Both the position numbers and the translations under genes were made by a program. From Cervus elaphus (Eukaryota > Chordata > Mammalia > Artiodactyla > Cervidae), in contig NC_057829.1 of NCBI RefSeq assembly GCF_910594005.1, forward strand, positions 53,923,001 through 53,987,000: 64,000 bases of DNA, in the 5' to 3' direction. Under the pieces are notes generated by a model. It had not been told where the DNA came from, searched no databases, and worked only from the letters and a program-made list of their open reading frames with translations. This document shows, piece by piece, positions 24,201-32,475 of the stretch (position 1 is the first letter of the stretch; each line of letters opens with the position of its first letter).

Positions 24201-24734
24201 ATAAAAATATGGTTTGGTTTTACTGAAATAAGAAGTATAATGGTAAACTCACAATAGCCAGGAATACACACAATCATCAGGTTCTCCCTTTCTCCCTGTC
24301 ACTCTCTCTCAATTTTGCTTGCATATGCTGCTTGCATTTTCAGACTATTTTTAAGATAGTACTACAACAGTTAATGTATGTACATAACATACAGTAACAT
24401 TTGGAACATACAGAACTTGCTTAACAACTGATAATTGATGTTCCTTCTATAATACGATTTTCTGTGAAAACAATTTTTCTCTCTCCTCAATTTTATTTAG
24501 CTTACACCTCCTCTATACAACGTTTCTAGTATGGAAGTTCCAACAGCAGTGTGGAGTGGTGGACAGGACTGCGTGGCTGATCTCAAAGATGTTGAGAATT
24601 TACTCCCTACAATTACCAAGCTCATTTATTACAAGTCAATTCCACACTACAATCATGTGGATTTTTACCTTGGACAGGATGCACCCCGTGAAATTTACCA
24701 AGACCTAATTAGAATGATGGAGGAATGGTTGTAA
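9144..24734 (+). CDS. LIPK: LIPK, lipase family member K (9 coding exons)
   Basis: Acid lipase family member, a secreted or lumenal alpha/beta hydrolase that cleaves fatty-acid esters. In human it belongs to the epidermal lipases of late keratinocyte differentiation (family knowledge). Joined exons are 9144-9248, 10158-10272, 12261-12459, 13854-13963, 15068-15204, 18525-18671, 19167-19238, 21571-21642 and 24501-24734, giving 1191 nt and 396 residues; my recollection of human LIPK is about 399. Visible parts: hydrophobic signal peptide (residues 1 to about 19), oxyanion motif QHGL (82-85), nucleophile motif GHSQG with S171, D342 in GGQD, H371 in YNHVD, and cysteines 245 and 254 at the spacing of the gastric lipase disulfide. 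Sequons include N98 and N326. The start is the first ATG of exon 1, directly before the signal peptide. The protein begins [15 protein letters not shown], as in LIPK orthologs. Oddity: R161 where relatives have Gly in KTGQ. All junctions are GT/AG and no reading-frame damage is seen. Confidence 0.96.
9249..10157 (+). other. LIPK: LIPK intron 1
   Basis: 909 nt with no recognised repeat. Ends in a pyrimidine-rich acceptor. Confidence 0.85.
10158..10272 (+). CDS. LIPK: LIPK coding exon 2
   Basis: 115 nt, acceptor tttttag, donor gtagga. It encodes [10 protein letters not shown] through GRGCPKT, the conserved N-terminal lipase segment ([22 protein letters not shown]). It ends in phase 1. Confidence 0.95.
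10273..12260 (+). other. LIPK: LIPK intron 2
   Basis: 1,988 nt. Holds a MIR remnant (11875-12010) and an old, possibly L2-like stretch near 10600-10800. A decoy AG at 12182-12183 would shift the frame. Confidence 0.8.
11875..12010 (-). repeat. MIR-like SINE remnant
   Basis: Antisense MIR pattern: taattcttataactacacc, then attatcccccattacaaaat and taaggcacaaggaggttga. Confidence 0.6.
12261..12459 (+). CDS. LIPK: LIPK coding exon 3
   Basis: 199 nt, acceptor tgttttgcag, donor gtaaga. It encodes [12 protein letters not shown] (oxyanion-hole HG at 83-84), the NNS sequon at N98, and the family block [16 protein letters not shown]. It ends in phase 2 with AG, completing a Ser codon with exon 4. 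Confidence 0.96.
12460..13853 (+). other. LIPK: LIPK intron 3
   Basis: 1,394 nt, with one BovB tail inserted at 13409-13629. The rest is unremarkable. Confidence 0.85.
13409..13629 (+). mobile_element. BovB LINE 3' end with target-site duplication
   Basis: Diverged BovB tail (ctgatgctgggaaagatcaa onwards) in LIPK intron 3. The 8-bp direct repeat CTCTGTAG flanks it at 13401-13408 and 13630-13637. Confidence 0.85.
13854..13963 (+). CDS. LIPK: LIPK coding exon 4 (nucleophile exon)
   Basis: 110 nt. It carries [15 protein letters not shown] and the catalytic elbow [10 protein letters not shown] (S171). The donor reads G|gtgtgt, weaker than gtaagt. The motif normally read as KTGQ is KTRQ here (aga codon). 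It ends in phase 1. Confidence 0.94.
13964..15067 (+). other. LIPK: LIPK intron 4
   Basis: 1,104 nt. An L2/MIR-like block lies near 14200-14320 and a MIR remnant near 14600-14780. Confidence 0.8.
14600..14780 (-). repeat. MIR-like SINE remnant
   Basis: Antisense MIR landmarks: tttacagatagagaaagctg, then gttgcccaagttttcacaca and gctagcaaatggga. Confidence 0.65.
15068..15204 (+). CDS. LIPK: LIPK coding exon 5
   Basis: 137 nt, acceptor ccctttcag, donor gtatgt. It encodes [23 protein letters not shown] and the region leading into the cap domain ([10 protein letters not shown]). It ends in phase 0. Confidence 0.95.
15298..15500 (+). repeat. Bov-tA-type SINE
   Basis: Sense copy: ggatcagtggtaaagagccc, then gatccctgggtcaggaagat through gtctgacacaactgagcat. 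Confidence 0.9.
15703..16063 (-). mobile_element. BovB LINE 3' end with target-site duplication
   Basis: Antisense BovB tail (tccattgagtcagtgatgcc, then tcctcctgccctcaatcttt) in LIPK intron 5. The 11-bp repeat TGGTTTAATTT is at 15692-15702 and 16064-16074. Confidence 0.93.
16110..16345 (+). repeat. MIR-like SINE
   Basis: Sense MIR order: gtatggagtctgatggcatg, then gaggataatagtagtctcta, ggattaagtgagtacatat and a degraded 3' end. Confidence 0.7.
17995..18115. repeat. Unassigned repeat, similar to 25715-25815
   Basis: Shares the block agttgctctgtaaatagttc and the later g-tgtg-c-tgtgggaagatgagct pattern with the stretch near 25740. This suggests an old interspersed family I cannot name. Confidence 0.45.
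18120..18285 (-). repeat. MIR-like SINE remnant
   Basis: Weak antisense MIR pattern (attttatagttgaggaaatt, then tagaatcaaaccagggt). Confidence 0.45.
18525..18671 (+). CDS. LIPK: LIPK coding exon 6
   Basis: 147 nt, acceptor cttgcag, donor gtacgt. It encodes the cap region [19 protein letters not shown] through FDPKNLNM, with C245 and C254 spaced as the gastric lipase disulfide. Phase 0. Confidence 0.95.
18672..19166 (+). other. LIPK: LIPK intron 6
   Basis: 495 nt, no recognised repeat. Confidence 0.85.
19167..19238 (+). CDS. LIPK: LIPK coding exon 7
   Basis: 72 nt, acceptor tttgcag, donor gtatgt. It encodes [17 protein letters not shown] and the family block MLHWAQ. Phase 0. Confidence 0.93.
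19239..21570 (+). other. LIPK: LIPK intron 7
   Basis: 2,332 nt. It has a TAATAT-rich run at about 19808-19846 and a MIR remnant. The 109-codon frame at 20073-20402 lacks coding character. Confidence 0.8.
20430..20660 (-). repeat. MIR-like SINE
   Basis: Antisense MIR: tacattacttaatcttcat, then ccattgcacagatgagaaaa and ggattaaaactaggtctg. Confidence 0.75.
21571..21642 (+). CDS. LIPK: LIPK coding exon 8
   Basis: 72 nt, acceptor ctttttatag, donor gtacaa. It encodes [19 protein letters not shown] and HFHQ. Phase 0. Confidence 0.93.
21690..21965 (-). repeat. MIR-like SINE
   Basis: Antisense MIR: atcaagcacctactaactat, then agctcagagaggttaggtga and gctagtaaagaaccagaat. Confidence 0.75.
23700..24150 (-). 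repeat. MLT1-type (MaLR) LTR
   Basis: Reverse-oriented LTR with the landmarks ctgagtggcttaaacaacag, agtcctggaagctggaag, a TC-rich run at 23953-23983, ttaaccttaattacttccta and caacatatgaatttg. Family named from memory. Confidence 0.7.
24501..24734 (+). CDS. LIPK: LIPK coding exon 9 with stop
   Basis: 234 nt including TAA, acceptor ttttatttag. It encodes [22 protein letters not shown] (catalytic D342) and [11 protein letters not shown] (catalytic H371), ending MMEEWL. Confidence 0.96.
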   Translation, partial: LTPPLYNVSSMEVPTAVWSGGQDCVADLKDVENLLPTITKLIYYKSIPHYNHVDFYLGQDAPREIYQDLIRMMEEWL

Positions 24735-24787
24735 AATGAAATACACTTTCCTTTCCCTAAGGAAGTGGATTTTAGTCATAAGAATGT

Positions 24788-25350
24788 GGTATACAGACTC
24801 TAGGCAACCCCACCAATAATTTATGGTCCACCCAGGAACCACAAATTTGTGTAATCCTTTCCCGTTGAGTGTGGGAGGGACCTGAGACTTGCTTCCAGAC
24901 AGGAGAATTGGCAAAGGTGATGGGATGTCATCCCCTAATTGCAGTCTGTTATATAAGAATCCATCTTAGCAAACTAGAGCAAGAGATTCTCCTTGTTGGC
25001 TTAATAAGGCTAACAAATGTGGGAAGGAACCGTATGTGGCTTCTAGGATCTGCAGGTGGCCTCCAGCTGATAACTTGCAAAGAATTGGGACTCTCAGTCA
25101 TATGAGAAAATGGATTCTGCCTAAAATCTGAATGAGCTTGGGAGTCCATTCTTTCCTAGCTCGGCCTCTTGTTGAGAAAGCAGTCTGTCTAACACCTGGA
25201 TTGCAGCCTGAGAACCAGTGAGACCCGGAGCAGAGGACCTAACTATGCCATACCTGAACTACTGACCCACAGAAAGTGAGATAATAAATATTGTTTTAAA
25301 TCACTAAATTTGTGGTCATTTGCTATCAGCAGTGGCAAACTACTACTGTT
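24788..25350 (+). repeat. MaLR-like LTR fragment directly downstream of LIPK
   Basis: Sense-oriented, with ccgttgagtgtgggagggac near its start and acccacagaaagtgagataa plus aataaatattgttttaaatc near its end, typical of MLT1-class LTR ends. It begins within about 50 nt of the LIPK stop, so it probably forms much of the 3' UTR. Confidence 0.6.
25283..25288 (+). terminator. LIPK: Candidate LIPK polyadenylation signal
   Basis: First AATAAA I noted downstream of the LIPK stop, 549 nt after it. It lies in the 3' part of a sense-oriented MaLR-like LTR, where such LTRs carry their own poly(A) signal. Use by LIPK is inference. Confidence 0.45.
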
Positions 25351-26365
25351 ATTATTAATAATGAACTATTATCATTACCTCTATCATTATTTTTTCCTTG
25401 GTTAGATGCTGGAGAAATCCTGTTTCTTATTTCATTATTTTTCTCTGTCTTATTTTTCTTCTCATGATGAACTGAGTTGAATATTTCTTGTTATGCAGAT
25501 CTGCTAGTGATTCATTCTTGCAGTGTAATACCATATTCTCTTATTGTGGTAAGGACACTTAACGTAAAATTTACCCTCTTAATATGTTTTTAGTGTATTT
25601 TTAAGTGGGTCACCTACCCAGGGGTGTGGGTTTTGATTATACCACATCTTCACTCCTTCCTGTCTTGTTATTCCTTTTTTTATATCTTTAACTGTGGAAA
25701 ATATTTTCTGATAGTCCTCAGGTCATTCCCATCGATAGTTGCTTTGTAAATAGTTGTACTTTTGATGTGCTCATGGGAGGAGGGGAGCTCAGTTCTCCCT
25801 ACTCTGCTATCTTGATCACTTTCCCTACACCAATTTTTAAAATCTATTTTGCATTGGAGTATAACCAATTAACAATGTTGTGACAATTTCAGGTGTTCAG
25901 CAAAAGGACTCAGCCATACATATACATATATCCCTTCTCCCCCAGACTCCCCTCGCATTCAGGCTACCACATAACATTGACCAGGTCCTTGTTGGCTATC
26001 CATTTTAATTATAGCAGTGTGTACACAACATTACATCTCTTAATCAGGTAGGATTTTCTTGTTTTTATTCCTACATCTTAAAAATATTCTATCTTAATTT
26101 ATAATTTATTTTCAGTAGGAGCCTCAAGGTACATCACCACCATTCTCATCAATCATATCAATTTAAAATTTTTGGTTTGAATTACATGTTCAGGAATCTG
26201 AACTAGCAACTTCCAGAGGGGAGAACATTTTAATATGGAACCATTTTTCAGTTCCACTATAAGGCTTCTGTGCACAGGACTTGGGGAGTCAGAGTCTCCT
26301 TGGTGACATCATGTCTTTGTAATCCTTACCAGTTATTAATATAAAAATTTACCCTGCACCTCTTG
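25351..26365. other. Intergenic between LIPK and LIPN
   Basis: AT-rich sequence with an unassigned repeat near 25715-25815 and an L1 tail (25833-26035). No gene seen. Confidence 0.5.
25833..26035 (-). mobile_element. Old L1 3' end fragment
   Basis: Antisense L1 3' UTR: caatgttgtgacaatttcag, then cttctcccccagactcccct and gtccttgttggctatccatt. Confidence 0.8.
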
Positions 26366-26371
26366 TGTGTT

Positions 26372-26552
26372 CCTTGGTAGCTCTGATGATAAAGAATCTT
26401 CCCGCAATGCAGGAGCTCTGGGTTTGATCCCTGGGTTAGGAAGATCCCCTGAAGAAGAGAATGGCTACCCACACCAGTATTCTGGCCTGGAAAATTGCAT
26501 GGACTGTATAGTCCATGGGGCTGCAAAGTGTTGGACATGACTGAGAGACTTT
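26372..26552 (+). repeat. Bov-tA-type SINE with CA tail
   Basis: Sense copy from ccttggtagctctgatgata to gttggacatgactgagagac, running into (CA)n at 26553-26572. Confidence 0.9.
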
Positions 26553-26572
26553 CACACACACACACACACACA
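26553..26572. repeat. (CA)10 microsatellite
   Basis: Ten uninterrupted CA units at the SINE 3' end. Confidence 0.95.
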
Positions 26573-26966
26573 GTATTTATTGAGCACTTTTTAGCTTATT
26601 TGGCATTTATCAAAGGCATAGCCAAAGATGTCTATTCCTGTCCCTGTCTCTGTGATACGGTATTATGCTTATCTTATTTTAAGGAAGACCATTGATGCTC
26701 AGAAGACTTAAATACTAACTCAGGCAAATATTTAAGAATAACAATAAAAATCTGGATCTTGAGTGCAGAGTTATTGAGATCCAAATTCTAGCTCTTGCAG
26801 CTTCCTGGTACTGTTCCCCTAAAGATGTAGATGAGGAAATCCAATACAGATTGTCCTGGTCAGGGAAGGTCCTGCTTATTAGGGAATTTCTGAGGCTTTG
26901 TACAGTGGGTAAGGGCAGAATTTGATACATGTTTTTACTTAAGGGAAAAGTCTATAAAGTAAACAG

Positions 26967-27291
26967 AGGGCTTCCCCTGGTGCCCAGTGGTAAAGAATCT
27001 GTCTGCCAGTGCAGGAGACGTGGGTTCAACCCCTGATCAGGGAAGGTCCCAGATGCTATGGAGCAACTAAACCCATGCACCACAACTATTGAATCTGGGT
27101 TCTGGAGCCCAGGAGCCACAACTACTGAAGCCTGCACACTAGAGTTCATGCTCTGCAACAAGAGAAGCCACCACAATGAGAAGCCCACACATCGCAACCA
27201 GAGAGTAGCCCCCACTCCCTGCAACTAAAGAAAAGTGCGTGCAGCAATGAGGACACAGCATTTATTTATTTATTTAAATAAAACTTAAAAT
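26967..27291 (+). repeat. CHR-type SINE with target-site duplication
   Basis: tRNA-derived head (gggcttcccctggtgcccag) and a CHR body (gagccacaactactgaagcc). It ends in an A/T-rich tail. The 7-bp direct repeat TAAACAG is at 26960-26966 and 27292-27298. Confidence 0.85.
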
Positions 27292-27298
27292 TAAACAG

Positions 27299-28049
27299 GA
27301 AGGCTAAAGCAAAATCACCAGAGAACAGAAAGGGAGTGGCTGAACCAGAAACAAGGACAGGGTATAAGATGGGTAATGTTCAGACAGAGCAGGAGTGTGG
27401 GTGACTAAGTGAAACAGGCTACCCAGGTTCTGAGTCAAAATTAGGTTGGCACAGAATGAAGCCAGATCTGGCAGCCTGGTTGGTATTTACCTGCCAGTGT
27501 GTTGACAGGTGTGTTGTGGTAGTTTTTCCATAGTCACACTTTCAGGTAGCAATCCCTTGACCCTACCCAATGTAACTCATCTCCATGAAGCCCTGTCTTG
27601 CAGCACTGAGAATTACCCAACCCTCAACATAACAATCTGCCTTTCCACATTTAGTTGAGTCAGAAATTTGTGGAAGTCACTACTCTTTGTAAGAAAAGGC
27701 CTTTCCTTCATCTTCATACCTGAGATTGCCTAAATCAGGCTGAACATTTCACACTTTTTTCCACACCTTCCAGATCCAGTCCTTTCAGTGTTGATTCAAA
27801 ATATTGTGTCCTGCACACCAATGGGATGTTACAAGGATACATTTGGCTCAGTGGAATGAACTAGTTCTGTTAGTCCTTCCTTTAAAGGACATCAAGGATA
27901 ATACCAGTAGTTATGAAGAGCATCATAACAAAAATCATTCTCATTTCTGTACCATATTGTGTTCTATTCAAAGTGCTTTCAGAGCTGTAATTACCTTTCT
28001 TTTTTTGATTGAAAAGTAACAAGGAATGGTTATGGATAGTGCTCATGTT
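27299..28049. other. Intergenic, no gene seen
   Basis: No recognised repeat or coding signal. Confidence 0.5.
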
Positions 28050-28256
28050 GGGCTTTCCCAGTGGTTAAGTGGTAAAGAATCCACCTGCAATGCTAGAGAT
28101 GAAGGTTCGAGCCCTGGGTCAGGAAGGAGAAGCAAATGGCAACTCACTCCAGCATTCTTGTCTTGGAAATCCCATGGACAGAGGAGCCTGGCAGGCTACA
28201 GTCCATGGAGTTGCAAAAGAGTTTGACATGACTTAGCAACTAAACAGCAACAAATA
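28050..28256 (+). repeat. Bov-tA-type SINE with target-site duplication
   Basis: Sense copy ending catgacttagcaactaaaca. The 8-bp repeat CTCATGTT is at 28042-28049 and 28257-28264. Confidence 0.93.
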
Positions 28257-28449
28257 CTCATGTTAGCATTAGATATTGAAAGTTCCAGGGCCAACTCCAC
28301 AATTGATTAGCCACATGACACCAAAAATATCATGTACCATTGGCTCCAGCAATTTCCTTTTCTACAAAATAGTGACATTCTTTCTTACCTACATCATCTG
28401 CTGTCATGGATACCAAAGATGTATTAATACATGAAGCACATTTGTAAAG

Positions 28450-28585
28450 CACAGCACTTAAGCAGAGGCCCTGAAGTCACATTGCTTAGGTTCGGTTCCT
28501 AGCCCTATTATTATCTTTATATCCATAGATAAGTTAATGAATCACTTTAATCACATTTGCCTATCTGTGAAATGGAAATAATATT
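28450..28585 (+). repeat. MIR-like SINE, left half (interrupted)
   Basis: Sense MIR left half (ttgcttaggttcggttccta, then tatctgtgaaatggaaata). The rest continues at 28800 beyond a younger SINE. Confidence 0.7.
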
Positions 28586-28799
28586 TGTTGTTGTTTAGTT
28601 ACTGCATTGTGTTTGAATATTGGGGGGGGGGGGGGGCTGCAGCCCTCCAGGCCCCTCTGTACATGGGATTTCCCAGGCAAGAACACTGCAGTGGGTTGCC
28701 AATTTCTTCTCCAGGGGCCCTTCCCAACCCAGAAATAGAACCCTCGTCTCCTGCATTAGCAGGCAGATTCTTCACCACTGATCCACCAGAGAAGCCCAG
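28586..28799 (-). repeat. Bov-tA-type SINE with internal G15 run
   Basis: Antisense copy beginning gttgttgtttagttactgc and ending cagattcttcaccactgatc, then accagagaagccc. Fifteen Gs at 28622-28636 replace part of the expected core. Confidence 0.85.
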
Positions 28800-28900
28800 A
28801 GACAACATTAGTACCTCTATTATTGAGTTGTAATGAGATAATGCATTAAAAGAATTTAACACAATGCCAGTTACATAGAAAGGGATTAATAAATATTATT
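28800..28900 (+). repeat. MIR-like SINE, right half
   Basis: Continues the MIR pattern: gttgtaatgagataatgcat, then atgccagttacatagaaagg. Confidence 0.65.
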
Positions 28901-28920
28901 TATAAGATGCTGGGAAGGAG

Positions 28921-29130
28921 CACTTCCCTGGTGGCTCATATGGTAAAGAATCTGCCTGCAGTGCAAGACACCTGACTTCGATCCCTGGGTCGGGAAGATC
29001 CCCTGGAGAAGAGAATGGCAAACTACTCCAGAATTCTTGCCTAGAAAATTCCACAAACAGAGGAGGCTGAGGGGGTATAGTCCATAGTGTTGCAAAGAGT
29101 CATACACAACTGAGCGAATTTCACTCACTC
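28921..29130 (+). repeat. Bov-tA-type SINE
   Basis: Sense copy from cacttccctggtggctcata to gtcatacacaactgagcga. Confidence 0.92.
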
Positions 29131-29329
29131 ATATAAAGATAATTGATATCTTTAATTTTGACCAAATTCCCATATGGAAAATAGAAATCTTAATTTACAT
29201 AGGAATTAAGTATACCGAGACATTAAATGACATATGCAAAATCCTATTTTCCTGCCATCTTGAGACTTTGATATATTTATCCTACTAACATTAAAAATAG
29301 AAATCACCTCTACCTATTATTTTGAAACA

Positions 29330-29560
29330 CTTCACGTTTGCCAGGTATTATATTAAGTGCTTTCTATACATTATCTTGTTGGATTCTCATAAGAGTCCTA
29401 AAAATGGACTCCATGTTCTGTCCATTTTACACATCTTTAAAGACATAACAATATGTTTGTAAAATTAATAACTTGCTGAAGTAATAGACCCACTTTTTGG
29501 GGGAAAAGCTGTCTCATTATAGAGGCCAGTACTGTTGGTTAACCATGATGCTATATTACT
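29330..29560 (-). repeat. MIR-like SINE
   Basis: Antisense MIR: caggtattatattaagtgct, then cattatcttgttggattctc. Confidence 0.65.
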
Positions 29561-29714
29561 TCTCACAATGCAGTATTGCCAGAATAATAGTATTTGTCAA
29601 ACAATTAATCTCCATTTATTCACACAAGCAATTAACTAAGCTCTAAGATTTTATCCAGTGCCATACTGCCTAATACAATGGAGGGAGAAAGAGAAGAAAC
29701 ATGTGCACAGAAAT

Positions 29715-29900
29715 AAGAATTAACATTTGTTTAGTTCCTACTATGCACCAAGAACCAAACTAGACATACATTATCTCATTTAGTCCTTGCAATGGTTTAT
29801 GAGTTAGATATCAGCATATCCATTTTACATATGAAGAGGATAAGTAGTTGAAATAACTAGGGTACCCAAAGTCAAACAGCAAATAACTAGCTGGTTACTC
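29715..29900 (-). repeat. MIR-like SINE
   Basis: Antisense MIR: gttcctactatgcaccaaga, then cattatctcatttagtcctt and ccattttacatatgaaga. Confidence 0.75.
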
Positions 29901-29950
29901 TAATTCTCAAGAGCACTTTCCTATGCTCTCAATGTTATGATCCAGGTATG

Positions 29951-30166
29951 TCTATGTGCTGTACTTAGTTGCTTAGTTCTGTCCGATTCTTTGGAACCCC
30001 ATAGACTGTAGCCCACCAGATTCCTCTGTCCATGGGGATTCTCCAGGCAAGAATACTGGTGTGGGTTGCCATGCCCTCCTCCAGGGGATTTTCCGAGCCC
30101 AGTGATCAAACCCAGGTCTCCCATATTGCAAGTCGATTCATTATCTTCTGAGCCACCAATGAAGCT
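29951..30166 (-). repeat. Bov-tA-type SINE with target-site duplication
   Basis: Antisense copy. The 8-bp repeat CAGGTATG is at 29943-29950 and 30167-30174. Confidence 0.92.
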
Positions 30167-30174
30167 CAGGTATG

Positions 30175-31949
30175 AATATAGTCATATATGAAAAAGGGAT
30201 GATTACACAAGGCTAAAGTGTCTGAGCACAAACCCCAGAGGAGAAAATAAATGATCTAAGTTGTAAGGGAAGACTTGGGCGCCTCAGACAGAAGAAAAAG
30301 CAGAGAATGTGAAGTCTATCTGTATCCAAATGGACATGGGTGGGAAAACAACTGTCTTGTGACAGTCGTTCTGTCTGTCTCATTCACGATTGCACCCATA
30401 ACGACCCAGGCACATTCAGTGATCAATAAATAGCTGTTGAATGGCTGGCCACCTCTGTCCTCTAAGCACTCAACTAGGTACTATGGAAATTGGAATACAT
30501 TTCATACACGTAATGAATACATATTTGGCTAAGACTCATTTCTCAAAAATGTCTTAGCATACTTAAATAAAGGAGCTATAGGTGTGAGGGGGAGTATTAA
30601 AGAAGATCTGAGTGTTGGCAAGGGAAGGCTGGCTGGCAGGGCACCAAAAAGTTTCACAGGGAGGCACCTCTTTGGTGACTATGGCATATCAGACTGGCCA
30701 ATCCCAGCACTTGACATGTCAGTGTCCCAGAAATGATTGCACTTACCCATGCTGAATACCTACGCATGTTTCAGTCACGTAACTGAAACTTACAAGAAGG
30801 TGAAAAGCATAAATCAAAACATGTTTTTATAATTTATATTTAAAACTATGGTTGTCAAAAGAACTATTTCAATTTTTTGGCCACAGCAGTGCATTCTTTC
30901 CCTGTAATAAAACACATAGGAAACCCCAGTATAAAAATGTTACTTGTTTGTGCGAGGGAATAAAACACAGAGGAAGTATATGGTTTAGCAAAAATTATCA
31001 CCTAAAAAGTAATTCAAGTACACTGAGCCATTTTCCATAAGGAAATAACTGTGTAAGCACTTTACATGAATTATCTTATTTAATCTTAACAATCATCATT
31101 TAAAATGGTATCACTAGTATCCCCACTTTATAGACCAAGGAATTGAAGTTTTAAGCTATTGAGCCACTTCTCCCAACATATTACGTCTCTAACTCTGAAA
31201 TCTTGACTTTGGATACCAAGCTCTTAATCTTTATGCAATAATGTTATATTTATTATGAACTATTAATAGCTAGGCATTCAGAACATGAAGGGTAATAAGG
31301 TAGACACCATTCCTTCCCAAGTGGAACTTAAAGGCTAACGAAAAAAATCAGATATTTTTATAGCTACTTACTCACATAATTAAATCTAATTGTAACTGTA
31401 CTGAATCACCAATGAGAAGTTCACTCTCATCAAAGTGGACAGGCAGTTCTTTGAGGAATTGAAATTTTGGCTGAGATCTATACATTCTGCCAGTTGTTAC
31501 AGATAGGGAACTAGCTCTCAGTGGCAAGGAGATAGGCTTACTAAAGAAAGTTAAAGAAGCACAGGGAGAAAATGGGACAAGATGAGTTTAAAGAGATAGA
31601 CCCTGGTTTTACACTTTCCTTGCCATTCACAGAAGTTTGGATGCTAAGTCATTAAGGACTTTTAATCTCAAGAATGCTTAAAACAGAATCATATCTGTGA
31701 TTTAAAATGATGACAATAGTGCATAATAAGAACAGATGAGATAGATGCAGAGAATTTAGTTGGAAGATTGCAGGGGTCCAGCTAGTGATGAAGATAGCTT
31801 GGGCTATTATGTGGCTATTGAATTATCCAGGAACAAAGATATTCTCAGCTCAATGTTAAGGAATCAGGGCTCTTTTAGGGACAATTTGTGTTGATACGAT
31901 CTCAAAGCAAAATCTCTCAAATAAGCTGCTGTGCTATTTACACACATAT
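30175..31949. other. Intergenic, no gene seen
   Basis: A MIR remnant at 31050-31230; the rest is unrecognised, AT-rich sequence. Confidence 0.5.
31050..31230 (-). repeat. MIR-like SINE
   Basis: Antisense MIR: gtaagcactttacatgaatt, then cttatttaatcttaacaatc and ccccactttatagaccaagg. Confidence 0.75.
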
Positions 31950-31955
31950 ATACCT

Positions 31956-32469
31956 ATGACCATCATAGACAGCATATTAAAAAGCAGAGATATTACTTTG
32001 CCAACAAAGGTCCACCTAGTGAAAGATATGGTTTTTCCAGTAGTCATGTATGGATGTGAGAGTTGGACTATAAGGAAAGATGAGCACTGAAGAATGGATG
32101 CTTTTGAACTATGGTGTTGGAGCAGACTCTTTGAGAGACCCTTGGACTGCAAGGAGATCAAACCAGTCCATCCTAAAGGAAATCAGTCCTGAGTATTCAT
32201 TGGAAGGACTGATGCTGAAGCTAAAACTCCAATAATTTGGCCACCTGATGCAAAGAACTGACTCACTGAGAAAGACCCTGATGCTGGGAAAGATTGAAGG
32301 CAGGAGGAGAAGGTGACGACAGAGGATGAGATGGTTGGATGGCATCACCGACTGGATGGACATGAGTTTGAACAAGCTCCAGGAGTTGCTGATGGACAGG
32401 GAAGCCTGGAATGCTGCAGTCCATGGGGTTGCAAAGAGTTGGACATGATTGAGCAACTGAAATGAACTG
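31956..32469 (+). mobile_element. BovB LINE 3' end
   Basis: BovB ORF2 tail, degraded by stops and frameshifts, ending gagcaactgaaatgaactg. Possible short target duplication ATACCT at 31950-31955 and 32470-32475. Confidence 0.92.
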
Positions 32470-32475
32470 ATACCT

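Larger units (their letters stand above)
21643..24500 (+). other. LIPK: LIPK intron 8
   Basis: 2,858 nt. It contains a MIR near its start and a MaLR-like LTR near its end. The 22000-23690 stretch is AT-rich with nothing recognised. Confidence 0.8.
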
